Assembly (NCBI GenBank): GCA_022837365.1
Contig: JALHHV010000072.1
Location: 1 to 12,279 of the forward strand
Length of the DNA stretch: 12,279 bases
Direction: 5' to 3'
Source: Desulfovibrio sp.
Lineage (GTDB): Bacteria > Desulfobacterota > Desulfovibrionia > Desulfovibrionales > Desulfovibrionaceae
Shown: in pieces, positions 1 through 6,967 of the stretch
How positions within the stretch are numbered: position 1 is the stretch's first letter
Layout: each line of letters begins with the position of its first letter
Program-made: the position numbers and the translations under genes
Notes under the pieces: model-generated
What the model was told of the DNA's origin: nothing
Database searches by the model: none
The model's input: the letters and a program-made list of their open reading frames with translations, nothing else

Positions 1-1818
1 GGCCACGTGGATTTCACCATAGAGGTGGAACGCTCGCTGCGCGTGCTGGACGGCGCGGTGGGCGTGTTCTGCGCCGTGGGCGGGGTGGAGCCGCAGTCGG
101 AGACGGTGTGGCGGCAGTCCGAGAAGTTCGGCGTGCCCAAGCTGGCCTTCGTGAACAAGATGGACCGGGCCGGGGCGGACTTCGGCGCGGTGCTCGACGC
201 CATGCGCGCCCGGCTCGGCGCGGTGGTCGTGCCGGTCATGGTCCCGGTGGGGCAGGGCGAGGACTTCGAAGGGCTGCTGGACCTGGTGACCATGGAATAC
301 CTGTCCTTCGACCAGTCCACGCAGGGGCGCGAGTACACCCGCACCCCGGCGGAGCAGGCCGCGTCGCTGCCGGACACCCCGGCCCCCGCCGCGCTGGCTG
401 TAGCCACGGCATGGCGCGAACGGATGCTGGAAACCCTGGCCGAGGCGGACGACGCCTTCATCGACGTGTACCTGGGCGGCGGCGACATGGAGCCGGGCGT
501 CATCCGCGCCGCGCTGCGCCGGGCCACCCTGGCCCGCCGGGCGGTGCCGGTGTTCGCGGGGTCGGCCCTGCGCAACGTGGGCGTGCAGCCCGTGCTGGAC
601 GGGGTGTGCGACTACCTGCCCGGCCCGGACGAGACCGCCCCGGTGCTGGGCTACGACACGGCGCAGGGCCGCAAGGTGCCCGTGCCCTTCGATCCGGGCG
701 CGCCGCTGTCCGCGCTGGTGTTCAAGGTGGTCATGGAAGGCAGCCGCAAGTACGCCCTGCTGCGCCTGTACGCGGGCGCGGCCTCGGAAGGGGATGCCTG
801 CCGCAACGTCACCCGCGAGAAGGACGAGCGGTTCTCCAAGCTGTACCGGCTGCACGCCGGGCGGCGCGAGCAGATCGAAACCGCCGTGGCGGGCGACATC
901 GTAGCCGCCGTGGGGCTGCGCTCGGTGCGCACCGGCGACACCCTGTCCGACCCGGCCCGGCCGCTGCTGCTGGAGAACATCGCCGCGTACCGCCCGGTGA
1001 TCTCGCTGGCGCTGGAACCGCGCAACACCGAGGAAGGGGCCAAGCTGGACGAAGTGCTGGAGCGCGTCACCCTGGAGGATCCCACCCTGGCCGTGGAACT
1101 GGACGAGGGCACCGGCCAGCGCATCGTGTCCGGCATGGGCGAACTGCACCTTGAGGTGGTGCTGGAACGCATGCGCCGCGAATACGGCGTGTCGCCCCGC
1201 GTGGGCAACCCGCAGGTGGTGCATCAGGAAACCATTCTTTCCGCCGCCACTGGCAGCGGGGAATTCGACCGCGAACTGGGCGAACAGCAGCATTACGGAT
1301 ACGTGGCCCTTTCCGTGGCCCCCCGCCCGCGCGACGAAGGCACCCGCGTCCGCTTCGAGGTGGACACCCAACTGTGGCCCCGCCCGTGGGTGGACGCCGT
1401 GGAGCAGGGCATCACCGACAGCCTGCAAAGCGGGGTGGTCAAGGGCTACCCGGTGCAGGACGTGGAGATCGCCGTCACCGAACTGCGCCGCCGCGACGGC
1501 GCCTCCAGCCCGGCGGGCTACCACATGGCCGCCATGGCCGCCGTCAAGGACGCCCTGTCCCGGGCCGACCCGGTGTTGCTGGAGCCCATCATGTTCGTGG
1601 AGATCGGCGTGCCCGAGGCCCACGTGGGCTCGGCCATCGGCCTGCTGGGCGCGCGCGGCGGCAAGGTGGAGAACATGTTCGACCACTCCGGCCAGAAGGT
1701 AGTGCAGGCCCTGGCCCCGCTGCGCGAACTGTTCGGCTTTTCCACGGCCCTGCGCTCGGCCACCCAGGGCCGGGCCGGGCTGGTGATGCGCTTCGAACGC
1801 TTTGACAGGATGGAATGA
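1..1818 (+). CDS. Elongation factor G paralogue, 5' end missing
   Basis: This is a translational GTPase of the EF-G family. It is open from base 1, which falls inside the G3 motif (GHVDF of DTPGHVDF), so roughly 85 N-terminal residues including the P-loop lie outside the window. Visible parts are the G4 motif NKMD (154-165), GSALRN near the end of the G domain, a domain II with GDTL, domain III with SGMGELHLE, domain IV from about VHQETI, and domain V with LLEPIM and LRSATQGRA. The remaining 605 residues fit a full length near 690. Domain IV differs from housekeeping EF-G. The GGRGQYGH segment is replaced by a QQHYGY variant, and the tip loop that normally reads HDVDSS is shortened to RRRDGASS, without the conserved histidine. 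This suggests a second, specialised EF-G (recycling or EF-G2-like) and not the main translocase. It is followed closely by the rsmA remnant. Family assignment is firm; the subtype is inferred. Confidence 0.93.
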   Translation, partial: GHVDFTIEVERSLRVLDGAVGVFCAVGGVEPQSETVWRQSEKFGVPKLAFVNKMDRAGADFGAVLDAMRARLGAVVVPVMVPVGQGEDFEGLLDLVTMEYLSFDQSTQGREYTRTPAEQAASLPDTPAPAALAVATAWRERMLETLAEADDAFIDVYLGGGDMEPGVIRAALRRATLARRAVPVFAGSALRNVGVQPVLDGVCDYLPGPDETAPVLGYDTAQGRKVPVPFDPGAPLSALVFKVVMEGSRKYALLRLYAGAASEGDACRNVTREKDERFSKLYRLHAGRREQIETAVAGDIVAAVGLRSVRTGDTLSDPARPLLLENIAAYRPVISLALEPRNTEEGAKLDEVLERVTLEDPTLAVELDEGTGQRIVSGMGELHLEVVLERMRREYGVSPRVGNPQVVHQETILSAATGSGEFDRELGEQQHYGYVALSVAPRPRDEGTRVRFEVDTQLWPRPWVDAVEQGITDSLQSGVVKGYPVQDVEIAVTELRRRDGASSPAGYHMAAMAAVKDALSRADPVLLEPIMFVEIGVPEAHVGSAIGLLGARGGKVENMFDHSGQKVVQALAPLRELFGFSTALRSATQGRAGLVMRFERFDRME

Positions 1819-1876
1819 CGCGCCCGGCAGGGCGGGCCCCTGACGGCAGTTGCAACGCGCACGACGGAGATCGTTC

Positions 1877-2871
1877 ATGAGTTCGAGCAGGAAAGGGGCC
1901 GGAAGGGCCGTCCGCATTCGTTCCGGGCATGGCCCGGCCGCGCGGGGCCGCAACCGTTTCGGCGGCGGTCCGGACGGGGAGTTGGCGCGCGCGGCCGGGG
2001 AGGGCGTGGCCGGCGGTGCGGCGTCGGGCGTCATGTCACCGTTGATGTCGGGGCCCATGACGCCGTCTGTGTCCCCGGACATGTCTCCATCCATGCCGTC
2101 GCCCGACGGGGCAGGGGGGCCGCGCGCCAAGAAGAGCCTGGGCCAGAACTTCCTGCGCGACCGCAACATCGCCGCCAAGATCGTGGCGGCCCTGCGCATC
2201 GGGCCGGCGCGCTGACCCGGCACATCCATGCCGCCGGTCCCGCCCAGCTGTTTCTGCTGGAAAAGGACTACCACTGGGCGGCCGAGCATGGCCGCACTCG
2301 TCCGGCCGAGCCGCCGCTGATCACCCCCGTGCTCACCGACGCGCTGCTCTTTCCGTGGGAACGGCTGACCCCGGCCCGCTCGTGGAAGGTCATCGGCAAT
2401 CTGCCCTACAACGTGGCCTCGCCGCTGATGTGGGATATCCTGAGCACGGCCCCCGGCCTTGCGCGGGCGGTGTTCATGATCCAGAAGGAAGTGGGCGAGC
2501 GCATCGTGGCCGCGCCGGGCAGCGGGGCCTATGGGGCGCTTTCGGTGTGGCTGCAAAGCTTCGCCGCGCCGCGCCTGGAATTCATCGTGCCGCCGCAGGT
2601 GTTCGTGCCGCGCCCCAAGGTGGATTCCGCCGTGCTGTCCTTCGTGCCGCTGGGGGCGGCGCGGGGCCGGTTCGACCCGGCGCGCCTTTCGCGCCTGCTG
2701 AAGGTGTGCTTTCAGCAGCGCCGCAAGCAGTTGCAAAGAATCCTGCGTGGTTACCTTCAGGATGACGTGCCCGCGCTGCTCACGGGCCTGGGGCTGGACC
2801 CGGCGGCGCGGCCGGAAAATCTTGCTCCGGAAGATTTTCACATGCTCTCGGAATCCGTCAAAATCCCCTGA
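1877..2871 (+). pseudogene. rsmA: 16S rRNA dimethyladenosine transferase, frameshifted with missing motif I
   Basis: RsmA/KsgA uses SAM to dimethylate two adjacent adenines in the 3' hairpin of 16S rRNA. The first frame starts at ATG 1877 (GGAG 7 bases upstream), carries the family opening KKSLGQNFL and stops at 2215 after RIGPAR. The second frame begins at 2206 with GALT and continues through LLEKD, the catalytic motif GNLPYNVASP (about 2394-2423), FMIQKEVGERI, VPPQVFVPRPKVDSAV and CFQQRRKQLQRIL to TGA 2869-2871. The two frames join at 2201-2215. The stretch that should read roughly V-E-I-G-P-G-x before GALT (the SAM-binding motif I) is absent, so this is more than a single-base slip: about ten codons plus one base are gone. 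About 85 residues precede the conserved core, much of it Gly/Arg- and Met/Ser/Pro-rich; in-frame ATGs at 2033, 2045, 2057, 2081 and 2093 are alternative starts but lack a good ribosome binding site. As written, no functional enzyme can be made. A sequencing or assembly error is possible. Confidence 0.88.
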
Positions 2872-2929
2872 CAGCCTTGACTTTGTGCCGGGAATCATGT
2901 TTGTCGATGCGGAGTGTACCGTTGTTCCG

Positions 2930-2958
2930 TTGCGTGCCGGGTGCGCCTCTGGTATTCC
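2930..2958 (+). promoter_or_regulatory. Candidate sigma-70 promoter for the HU unit
   Basis: TTGCGT (2930-2935) and TATTCC (2953-2958) are 17 bases apart, and the -10 is preceded by TG plus one base (extended -10). Each hexamer matches only about half of the consensus. A TTGACT at 2877-2882 has a better -35 but no usable -10 at the right distance. A promoter is expected in this 191-base gap because HU is separated from rsmA. Confidence 0.3.
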
Positions 2959-3062
2959 TGAGGCGGCTTGAGAAAAAATGCGCAAGCAGGGTGTCACACC
3001 GCCCTCGGCGCTGAAGTCCCCAGGCAACCTGACCGCAGCTAACCCGAGAGGAGGAAAGGCAG

Positions 3063-3335
3063 ATGACCAAGGCTGATCTGGTCGACAAGATCGCGGCAAA
3101 GGCCAACCTGACCAAGGCCAGCGCCGAGCGCTCGCTGAACGCGTTCCTGGACGCGGTGAAGGACGCTCTGGCCGCCGAAGGCAAGCTCACCCTGACCGGC
3201 TTCGGCACCTTCGCCGTCGAAGCGCGCAAGGCGCGCAAGGGCCGCAACCCCCGCACCGGCGCGGAAATCAAGATTCCCGCGTCCAAGGTGGTCAAGTTCC
3301 GCCCCGGCAAGACCCTCAAGGACTCGATCAAGTAG
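3063..3335 (+). CDS. hup: DNA-binding protein HU
   Basis: This 90-residue protein is of the HU/IHF family, a nucleoid protein that bends DNA as a dimer with little sequence preference. The N-terminal helices start MTKADLVDKIA. The family signature spans GFGTFAVEARKARKGRNP to RTG near residues 47-67, and the beta-arm that grips the minor groove contains the usual NPRTG turn with lysines around it. The end KVVKFRPGKTLKDSIK is typical. Length is normal. The start is well supported by AGGAGG at 3049-3054, eight bases before ATG. It looks like HU more than IHF, because it has the plain HU-beta pattern. The next gene begins 15 bases downstream with its own ribosome binding site, so the two are probably cotranscribed and end at the terminator at 3554-3600. 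Confidence 0.96.
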   Translation: MTKADLVDKIAAKANLTKASAERSLNAFLDAVKDALAAEGKLTLTGFGTFAVEARKARKGRNPRTGAEIKIPASKVVKFRPGKTLKDSIK

Positions 3336-3350
3336 GGTCGGAGGAACGAC

Positions 3351-3539
3351 ATGCTGCACGGTGAAACCATCCACAGCCCCCTGCCGCAGGACATCCCGTG
3401 GTGGATGCCCGACCACGCCATCTTTTTCGGCGTGCTGTACGGCGTCCTGTTCGTGATCTGCAGCGGCGTGGGCTACGTGATCCTCAAGTCGGTGATGGAA
3501 TCCTGCAAGGGCGGGTGCCATTCCGAGGGGCATCACTAA
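3351..3539 (+). CDS. Small single-span membrane protein with Cys/His tail, function unknown
   Basis: I do not recognise this 62-residue protein. It has a polar N-terminus with prolines and tryptophans ([13 protein letters not shown]), one hydrophobic segment at about residues 24-46 ([20 protein letters not shown] onward), and a short tail [17 protein letters not shown]. The tail holds two Cys and three His (C-x3-C-H, then H-H), which could bind a metal. Acidic residues before the span and lysines after it favour the N-terminus outside and the tail in the cytoplasm by the positive-inside rule, which argues against a periplasmic heme site. GGAGG at 3340-3344 is six bases before ATG, so translation is credible. 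It follows HU by 15 bases and is closed by a strong terminator, indicating an HU-linked two-gene transcript. Confidence 0.75.
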   Translation: MLHGETIHSPLPQDIPWWMPDHAIFFGVLYGVLFVICSGVGYVILKSVMESCKGGCHSEGHH

Positions 3540-3553
3540 CGCGCGAGCTTTCC

Positions 3554-3600
3554 ACCCGTTTCCGGCCGCCGCGTGCGGCGTCGCCAACGGGTTCTTTTTT
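3554..3600 (+). terminator. Intrinsic terminator of the HU unit
   Basis: ACCCGTT (3554-3560) pairs perfectly with AACGGGT (3586-3592). Inside it a second stem, GCCGC/GCGGC (3565-3569 with 3575-3579), stabilises the fold. The stem is followed directly by TCTTTTTT (3593-3600). This is a textbook Rho-independent terminator 14 bases after the stop codon of the small membrane gene. Confidence 0.9.
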
Positions 3601-3655
3601 CGGCCCTGTCCGGTACGGCCCAACCAGGTTCATTCCTGGCGGGTGCGGGCAGGGC

Positions 3656-3684
3656 TTGCCTTTTATGTCCGGGCGATGTATACA
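3656..3684 (+). promoter_or_regulatory. Sigma-70 promoter of the rpsU cluster
   Basis: TTGCCT (3656-3661) and TATACA (3679-3684) are exactly 17 bases apart, with TG immediately before the -10. The pair sits just after the upstream terminator and about 50 bases before rpsU, where the macromolecular-synthesis operon promoter is expected. Transcription would start near 3691. It is the best-looking promoter in the window. Confidence 0.72.
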
Positions 3685-3693
3685 GCCCGCTTG

Positions 3694-3736
3694 CACCCAC
3701 CCCGCAAGGGGATTTCTGGCGAAGGGGGTGATTTCT
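3694..3736 (+). promoter_or_regulatory. rpsU leader: GNRA hairpin, strong SD and possible SD-sequestering pairing
   Basis: The leader holds a CCCC-GCAA-GGGG tetraloop hairpin (3700-3711). The ribosome binding site AAGGGGGTGAT (3722-3732) matches the 16S 3'-end complement at 10 of 11 positions and lies eight bases before the TTG start. CACCC (3694-3698) is complementary to GGGTG (3726-3730), inside this site, so the leader could also fold with the site hidden. Whether it switches is inference. Confidence 0.45.
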
Positions 3737-3940
3737 TTGCCCGGTGTGTATCTTAACGACGACGAATACAACTTCGACATCGCGCTGCGTCGCTTCAAGA
3801 AGCAGGTCGAGAAGGCCGGCGTTCTTTCCGAAATGAAGAAGCGTCAGCACTACGAAAAGCCCAGCGTGATGCGCAAGAAGAAGAAGGCGGCCGCCCGCAA
3901 GCGTCTCCTGAAGAAGATCAGGAAGATGAACATGGCCTAA
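3737..3940 (+). CDS. rpsU: 30S ribosomal protein S21
   Basis: S21 is the small basic protein of the 30S subunit that sits near the 3' end of 16S rRNA and helps initiation at Shine-Dalgarno sites. The 67-residue product reads [20 protein letters not shown] after the initiator, then a Lys/Arg-rich helical tail with [18 protein letters not shown]. The start is TTG 3737: the family begins (M)PGV, no ATG or GTG fits, and an exceptionally strong ribosome binding site lies eight bases upstream. Length is normal for the deltaproteobacterial form. It is the first gene of the rpsU-yqeY-mutS2-dnaG-rpoD cluster and is followed by a 13-bp hairpin that may limit readthrough, which suits the higher demand for S21 than for primase. 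Confidence 0.95.
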   Translation: MPGVYLNDDEYNFDIALRRFKKQVEKAGVLSEMKKRQHYEKPSVMRKKKKAAARKRLLKKIRKMNMA

Positions 3941-3989
3941 GCCGCCGGTGCGTGAACGGCCCGCGCATGCGGTCCGCACCATGTCTGGA

Positions 3990-4022
3990 ACGGGAAACCC
4001 GGAGGTCTTCCGGGTTTCCCGT
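3990..4022 (+). terminator. Perfect 13-bp hairpin between rpsU and yqeY, likely attenuator
   Basis: ACGGGAAACCCGG (3990-4002) pairs perfectly with CCGGGTTTCCCGT (4010-4022) around a 7-base loop. There is no T-run, only ATTCCGTATTT after it, and a second small TTCCG/CGGAA inverted repeat follows at about 4024-4038. A partial terminator or RNA-processing site between rpsU and the rest of the operon is likely; in the classical E. coli operon a terminator and a processing site also separate levels of rpsU, dnaG and rpoD. Confidence 0.6.
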
Positions 4023-4067
4023 ATTCCGTATTTCCGGAACCCCATCCTTCCGCATCCGGTGGCGACC

Positions 4068-4514
4068 ATGAATCTTTCCGAACGCATCGAGAAGGACTAC
4101 GTGTCGGCCTACAAGGCCAAGGACGCGGTGCGCCTGGGCGTGCTGCGCATGCTGAAGACCGCCGCCAAGAACCTGCAAGTGGAGCTGATGCGCCCGGTCA
4201 CCGAGGCGGAACTGCTCGACGTGGTGCTGAAGCAGGCCAAGCAGCGGCAGGACTCCATCGAACAGTTCACCGCCGCCTCCCGTACCGACCTGGCCGACAA
4301 GGAACAGGCGGAACTGGCCGTCCTGCGCGAATACCTGCCCACCCCGCTGGAAGGCGGCGAACTGGATGCCGCCATCGCCGCCGCCATCGCCGAAACAGGG
4401 GCCAAGGGCCCGCAGGACATGGGCCGGGTGATGCAGGCCATCATGAACGCCCACAAGGGCCGGGTGGACGGCAAGGCGCTTTCCGCCACCGTACGCGCCC
4501 GCCTGCAGGGGTAG
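4068..4514 (+). CDS. yqeY: YqeY / GatB-YqeY domain protein
   Basis: The product is 148 residues and covers the whole of the small YqeY family, which is related to the C-terminal helical domain of GatB, the tRNA-dependent amidotransferase subunit. It is mostly helical: MNLSERIEKDYVSAYKAKDA, then VRLGVLRMLKTAAKN, the family stretch QRQDSIEQF, LREYLPTPL, and the end domain DMGRVMQAIMNAHKGRVDGK. Its precise function is unknown; association with tRNA handling is inferred from the GatB link. ATG 4068 is chosen because homology begins there; the upstream frame is open back to 3948 but runs through the hairpin. The ribosome binding site is weak (GGTGG at 4059-4063). mutS2 begins within nine bases of its stop, pointing to coupled translation. 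Between rpsU and dnaG is its usual place in many bacteria. Confidence 0.92.
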   Translation: MNLSERIEKDYVSAYKAKDAVRLGVLRMLKTAAKNLQVELMRPVTEAELLDVVLKQAKQRQDSIEQFTAASRTDLADKEQAELAVLREYLPTPLEGGELDAAIAAAIAETGAKGPQDMGRVMQAIMNAHKGRVDGKALSATVRARLQG

Positions 4515-4522
4515 CCTTGCGC

Positions 4523-6967
4523 ATGGAATCCCGCAGCCTTCAGGTGCTGGAATTCGGCAAGGTGCTCAACCACCTTGCCGGATTGTGCGTTTCCGAAGCC
4601 GGAGCGGAAGCGGCCCTCGCCGTGCGCCCGCTGGCCGGCGTCGAGGCCGTGCACCACGCCGCCGCCCTGTTCGACGAGGCGCGGCGCTGGGCAGGGCACA
4701 CGGGATTCCGCCTCTCTTCCTTTCCCCCGCTGGACGGCGTGTTCCGCGCGTTGGACGCCCCGGCCACGGTGCTGGACCTGGACGCGCTGTGGGCCCTGCG
4801 CCAGACCCTGGGGCTGGCCCGCAAACTGGCCGCTTCCATCCGCGAGAGCCAGTCCACCGGCGGCCGCTGGGACCTGCTGACCGGCCTGGTGGATGCCCAC
4901 CCGCTGCCCCAGCGCACCGTTTCCGGCCTTGACCGCTGCGTGTCCGACGACGGACTGCTGCGCGACGAAAGCTCGCCCGAACTATCCTTGGTGCGCGGCG
5001 AAATCCGGCGCATCCACCAGCAGTGCACCCGCAAGGTCAAGGAATACGCCCAGCGCTACAACATCGCCCACTACCTGCAGGACGAGTTCATGACCCTCTC
5101 GTCCGACCGGTACGTGCTGCCGCTGAAGTCCAACTTCAAGGGGCGGTTGCAGGGCATCATCCACGATTATTCGCAGACCGGCGAAACCTGCTACTTCGAG
5201 CCCATGTTTCTGGTGGAGCTGAACAACGGCCTCCAGGAACTGAAGCGCGAGGAACGCGAGGAAGAGCGCAAGGTGCTGCGCTACCTCACCGACCTTGTCC
5301 GCGACGAACTGGCCGCCGTGCGCGGCGCGTACGACCTGCTGGTGGAGGGCGACGTGCTGTGCGCGCGCTGCGCCCTGTCCGCCCGGTTCGAGGAGTTCGG
5401 CGACGCCGGGGCCGTGTCCATCACCGAGGGCGGGCAGGTCTCCCTGCTGGGGGCGCGCCATCCGCTGCTGGCCCTGGCCGCCGCGCGCGGCGGGAAGGAC
5501 GGGACGGCACCCGCGCAATCCGCACGGCCCGCTTCCCGCGTCCCGCATGCCGCTGGCAAGGGCGCGGCCGCCACAGGTCACGGTCCGCAAGCCGTGGACA
5601 TAGAACTTCTGCCCGGCCAGCTCGGCCTGGTCATCAGCGGCGGCAACGCGGGCGGCAAGACCGTGTGCCTGAAGACGCTGGGGCTCATCGCCCTGATGGG
5701 CCTGGCCGGGTTGCCCGTGCCGGTGCGCCCCGGCAGTTCGCTGCCGTTCTGGACCGACATCTTCGCCTTCATCGGCGACGAGCAGAGCCTTGAGGACAAC
5801 GTGTCCACCTTCACCGCGCAGATCCGCCACCTGAGCGGGGTGTGGGACCGCCTTGGTCCCGGCGCGCTGGTGATCCTGGACGAATTCGGCGCGGGCACGG
5901 ACCCGGCCCAGGGCGCGGCCCTGGCCCAGGCCGTGCTGGACGAGGTGATGGACGCCGGTTCCACGGTGGTGGCCGCCACCCACTTCCCGGCGCTGAAGGC
6001 GTACGCCCTGACCCGCGAGAAGGTGCGCGCCGCCTCGGTGCTGTTCGACCCCGCCACCAAGCGCCCATTGTTCCGTCTGGCCTACGACCAGGTGGGGGCC
6101 AGCCAGGCCCTGGACGTGGCCCGCGAGCACGGCCTGCCGGAAGCGGTGCTGCGCCGCGCCGAACAGTACCTGCTGCTGGACGGCGAGGACACCAGCGCCT
6201 TGGTGGACCGCCTGAACGCCCTGGCCGTGCAGCGCGAAACGGAAATTTCCTCGCTGCGGGCCGAAGAGGCCCGCCTGCGCGACAAGCGGACCAAGCTCGA
6301 CGAACGCTTCGAGCGCGAGCGCCGCACCCTGTTCGAATCGGTGCAGGGACAGGCCAAGGCCGTGCTTCAGGAATGGAAGTCCGGCAAGGTCAGCCACAAG
6401 CAGGCCCTGAAGGCCCTGGCGGAAACCCGCGCCCGGCTGGTGGGCGGCGTGGCGGGCAACGGCGACGCCGATGGCGCGCCGGATGCGTCCGGCGCTTCCC
6501 GGTCTCCCGCGTTGCAGGTGGAAACCCTGCGCTCCGGGCAGGCCGTGCGCTACGTGCCGTGGGGCAAGAAGGGCAGCGTGGTCGAGGTGGACGCCCGGCG
6601 CGGCCGGGTGCGCGTGGACCTGAGCGGCGTGACCATGTGGGCCGAGGCTAAAGACCTGGCCGCATCCGACGAAAAGCCTCATGTGGCCGTTGGCGCGGTG
6701 ACCCGCACCATTTCGGACGCCACCGCGTCCATGAGGGTTGACTTGCGCGGGATGCGTGCTGATGTTGCCGTAAGCGAACTGTCGCGCGCGCTTGACAAGG
6801 CCCTGCTCGCGGGCATGTCGGCGGTGGAGGCCATCCACGGCCGCGGCACCGGGGCCCTGCGCAAGGAAATTCACGCATTCCTCAGAACGTTTCCGGCCGT
6901 GAAATCGTTCGCGCTGGCCCCGGAAGACCAGGGCGGCGACGGCGTGACCATCATCGAACTCAAGTAG
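4523..6967 (+). CDS. mutS2: MutS2 family ATPase/Smr endonuclease
   Basis: MutS2 proteins are MutS-like ATPases without the mismatch-recognition domain. They are linked to suppression of homologous recombination and to rescue of collided ribosomes. From ATG 4523 there are 814 residues: a helical core (MESRSLQVLEFGKVLNHLAG), the clamp region with ELKREEREEERKVL, Walker A GGNAGGKT at residues 373-380, Walker B LVILDEFGAGTDP with D453/E454, a helix-rich coiled coil at about 560-650, a KOW-like segment, and a C-terminal Smr domain with VDLRG (D740) and HGRGTG (H772) ending GVTIIELK. Both Smr signature motifs are intact, so nuclease activity is plausible. An Ala/Gly/Pro-rich insertion at about residues 322-354 looks like an unstructured loop. 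The Walker A has Gly where Pro is common. TTG 4517 is an alternative start; ATG is favoured because the family starts there. The stop codon abuts the inverted-repeat element. Confidence 0.94.
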   Translation: MESRSLQVLEFGKVLNHLAGLCVSEAGAEAALAVRPLAGVEAVHHAAALFDEARRWAGHTGFRLSSFPPLDGVFRALDAPATVLDLDALWALRQTLGLARKLAASIRESQSTGGRWDLLTGLVDAHPLPQRTVSGLDRCVSDDGLLRDESSPELSLVRGEIRRIHQQCTRKVKEYAQRYNIAHYLQDEFMTLSSDRYVLPLKSNFKGRLQGIIHDYSQTGETCYFEPMFLVELNNGLQELKREEREEERKVLRYLTDLVRDELAAVRGAYDLLVEGDVLCARCALSARFEEFGDAGAVSITEGGQVSLLGARHPLLALAAARGGKDGTAPAQSARPASRVPHAAGKGAAATGHGPQAVDIELLPGQLGLVISGGNAGGKTVCLKTLGLIALMGLAGLPVPVRPGSSLPFWTDIFAFIGDEQSLEDNVSTFTAQIRHLSGVWDRLGPGALVILDEFGAGTDPAQGAALAQAVLDEVMDAGSTVVAATHFPALKAYALTREKVRAASVLFDPATKRPLFRLAYDQVGASQALDVAREHGLPEAVLRRAEQYLLLDGEDTSALVDRLNALAVQRETEISSLRAEEARLRDKRTKLDERFERERRTLFESVQGQAKAVLQEWKSGKVSHKQALKALAETRARLVGGVAGNGDADGAPDASGASRSPALQVETLRSGQAVRYVPWGKKGSVVEVDARRGRVRVDLSGVTMWAEAKDLAASDEKPHVAVGAVTRTISDATASMRVDLRGMRADVAVSELSRALDKALLAGMSAVEAIHGRGTGALRKEIHAFLRTFPAVKSFALAPEDQGGDGVTIIELK

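Noticed and set aside
4982..6874. Reverse-strand open frame of 630 codons opposite mutS2
   Set aside because: Same cause: high GC at third positions removes stops in the antisense frame. No recognisable motif, and mutS2 is clearly the real gene.
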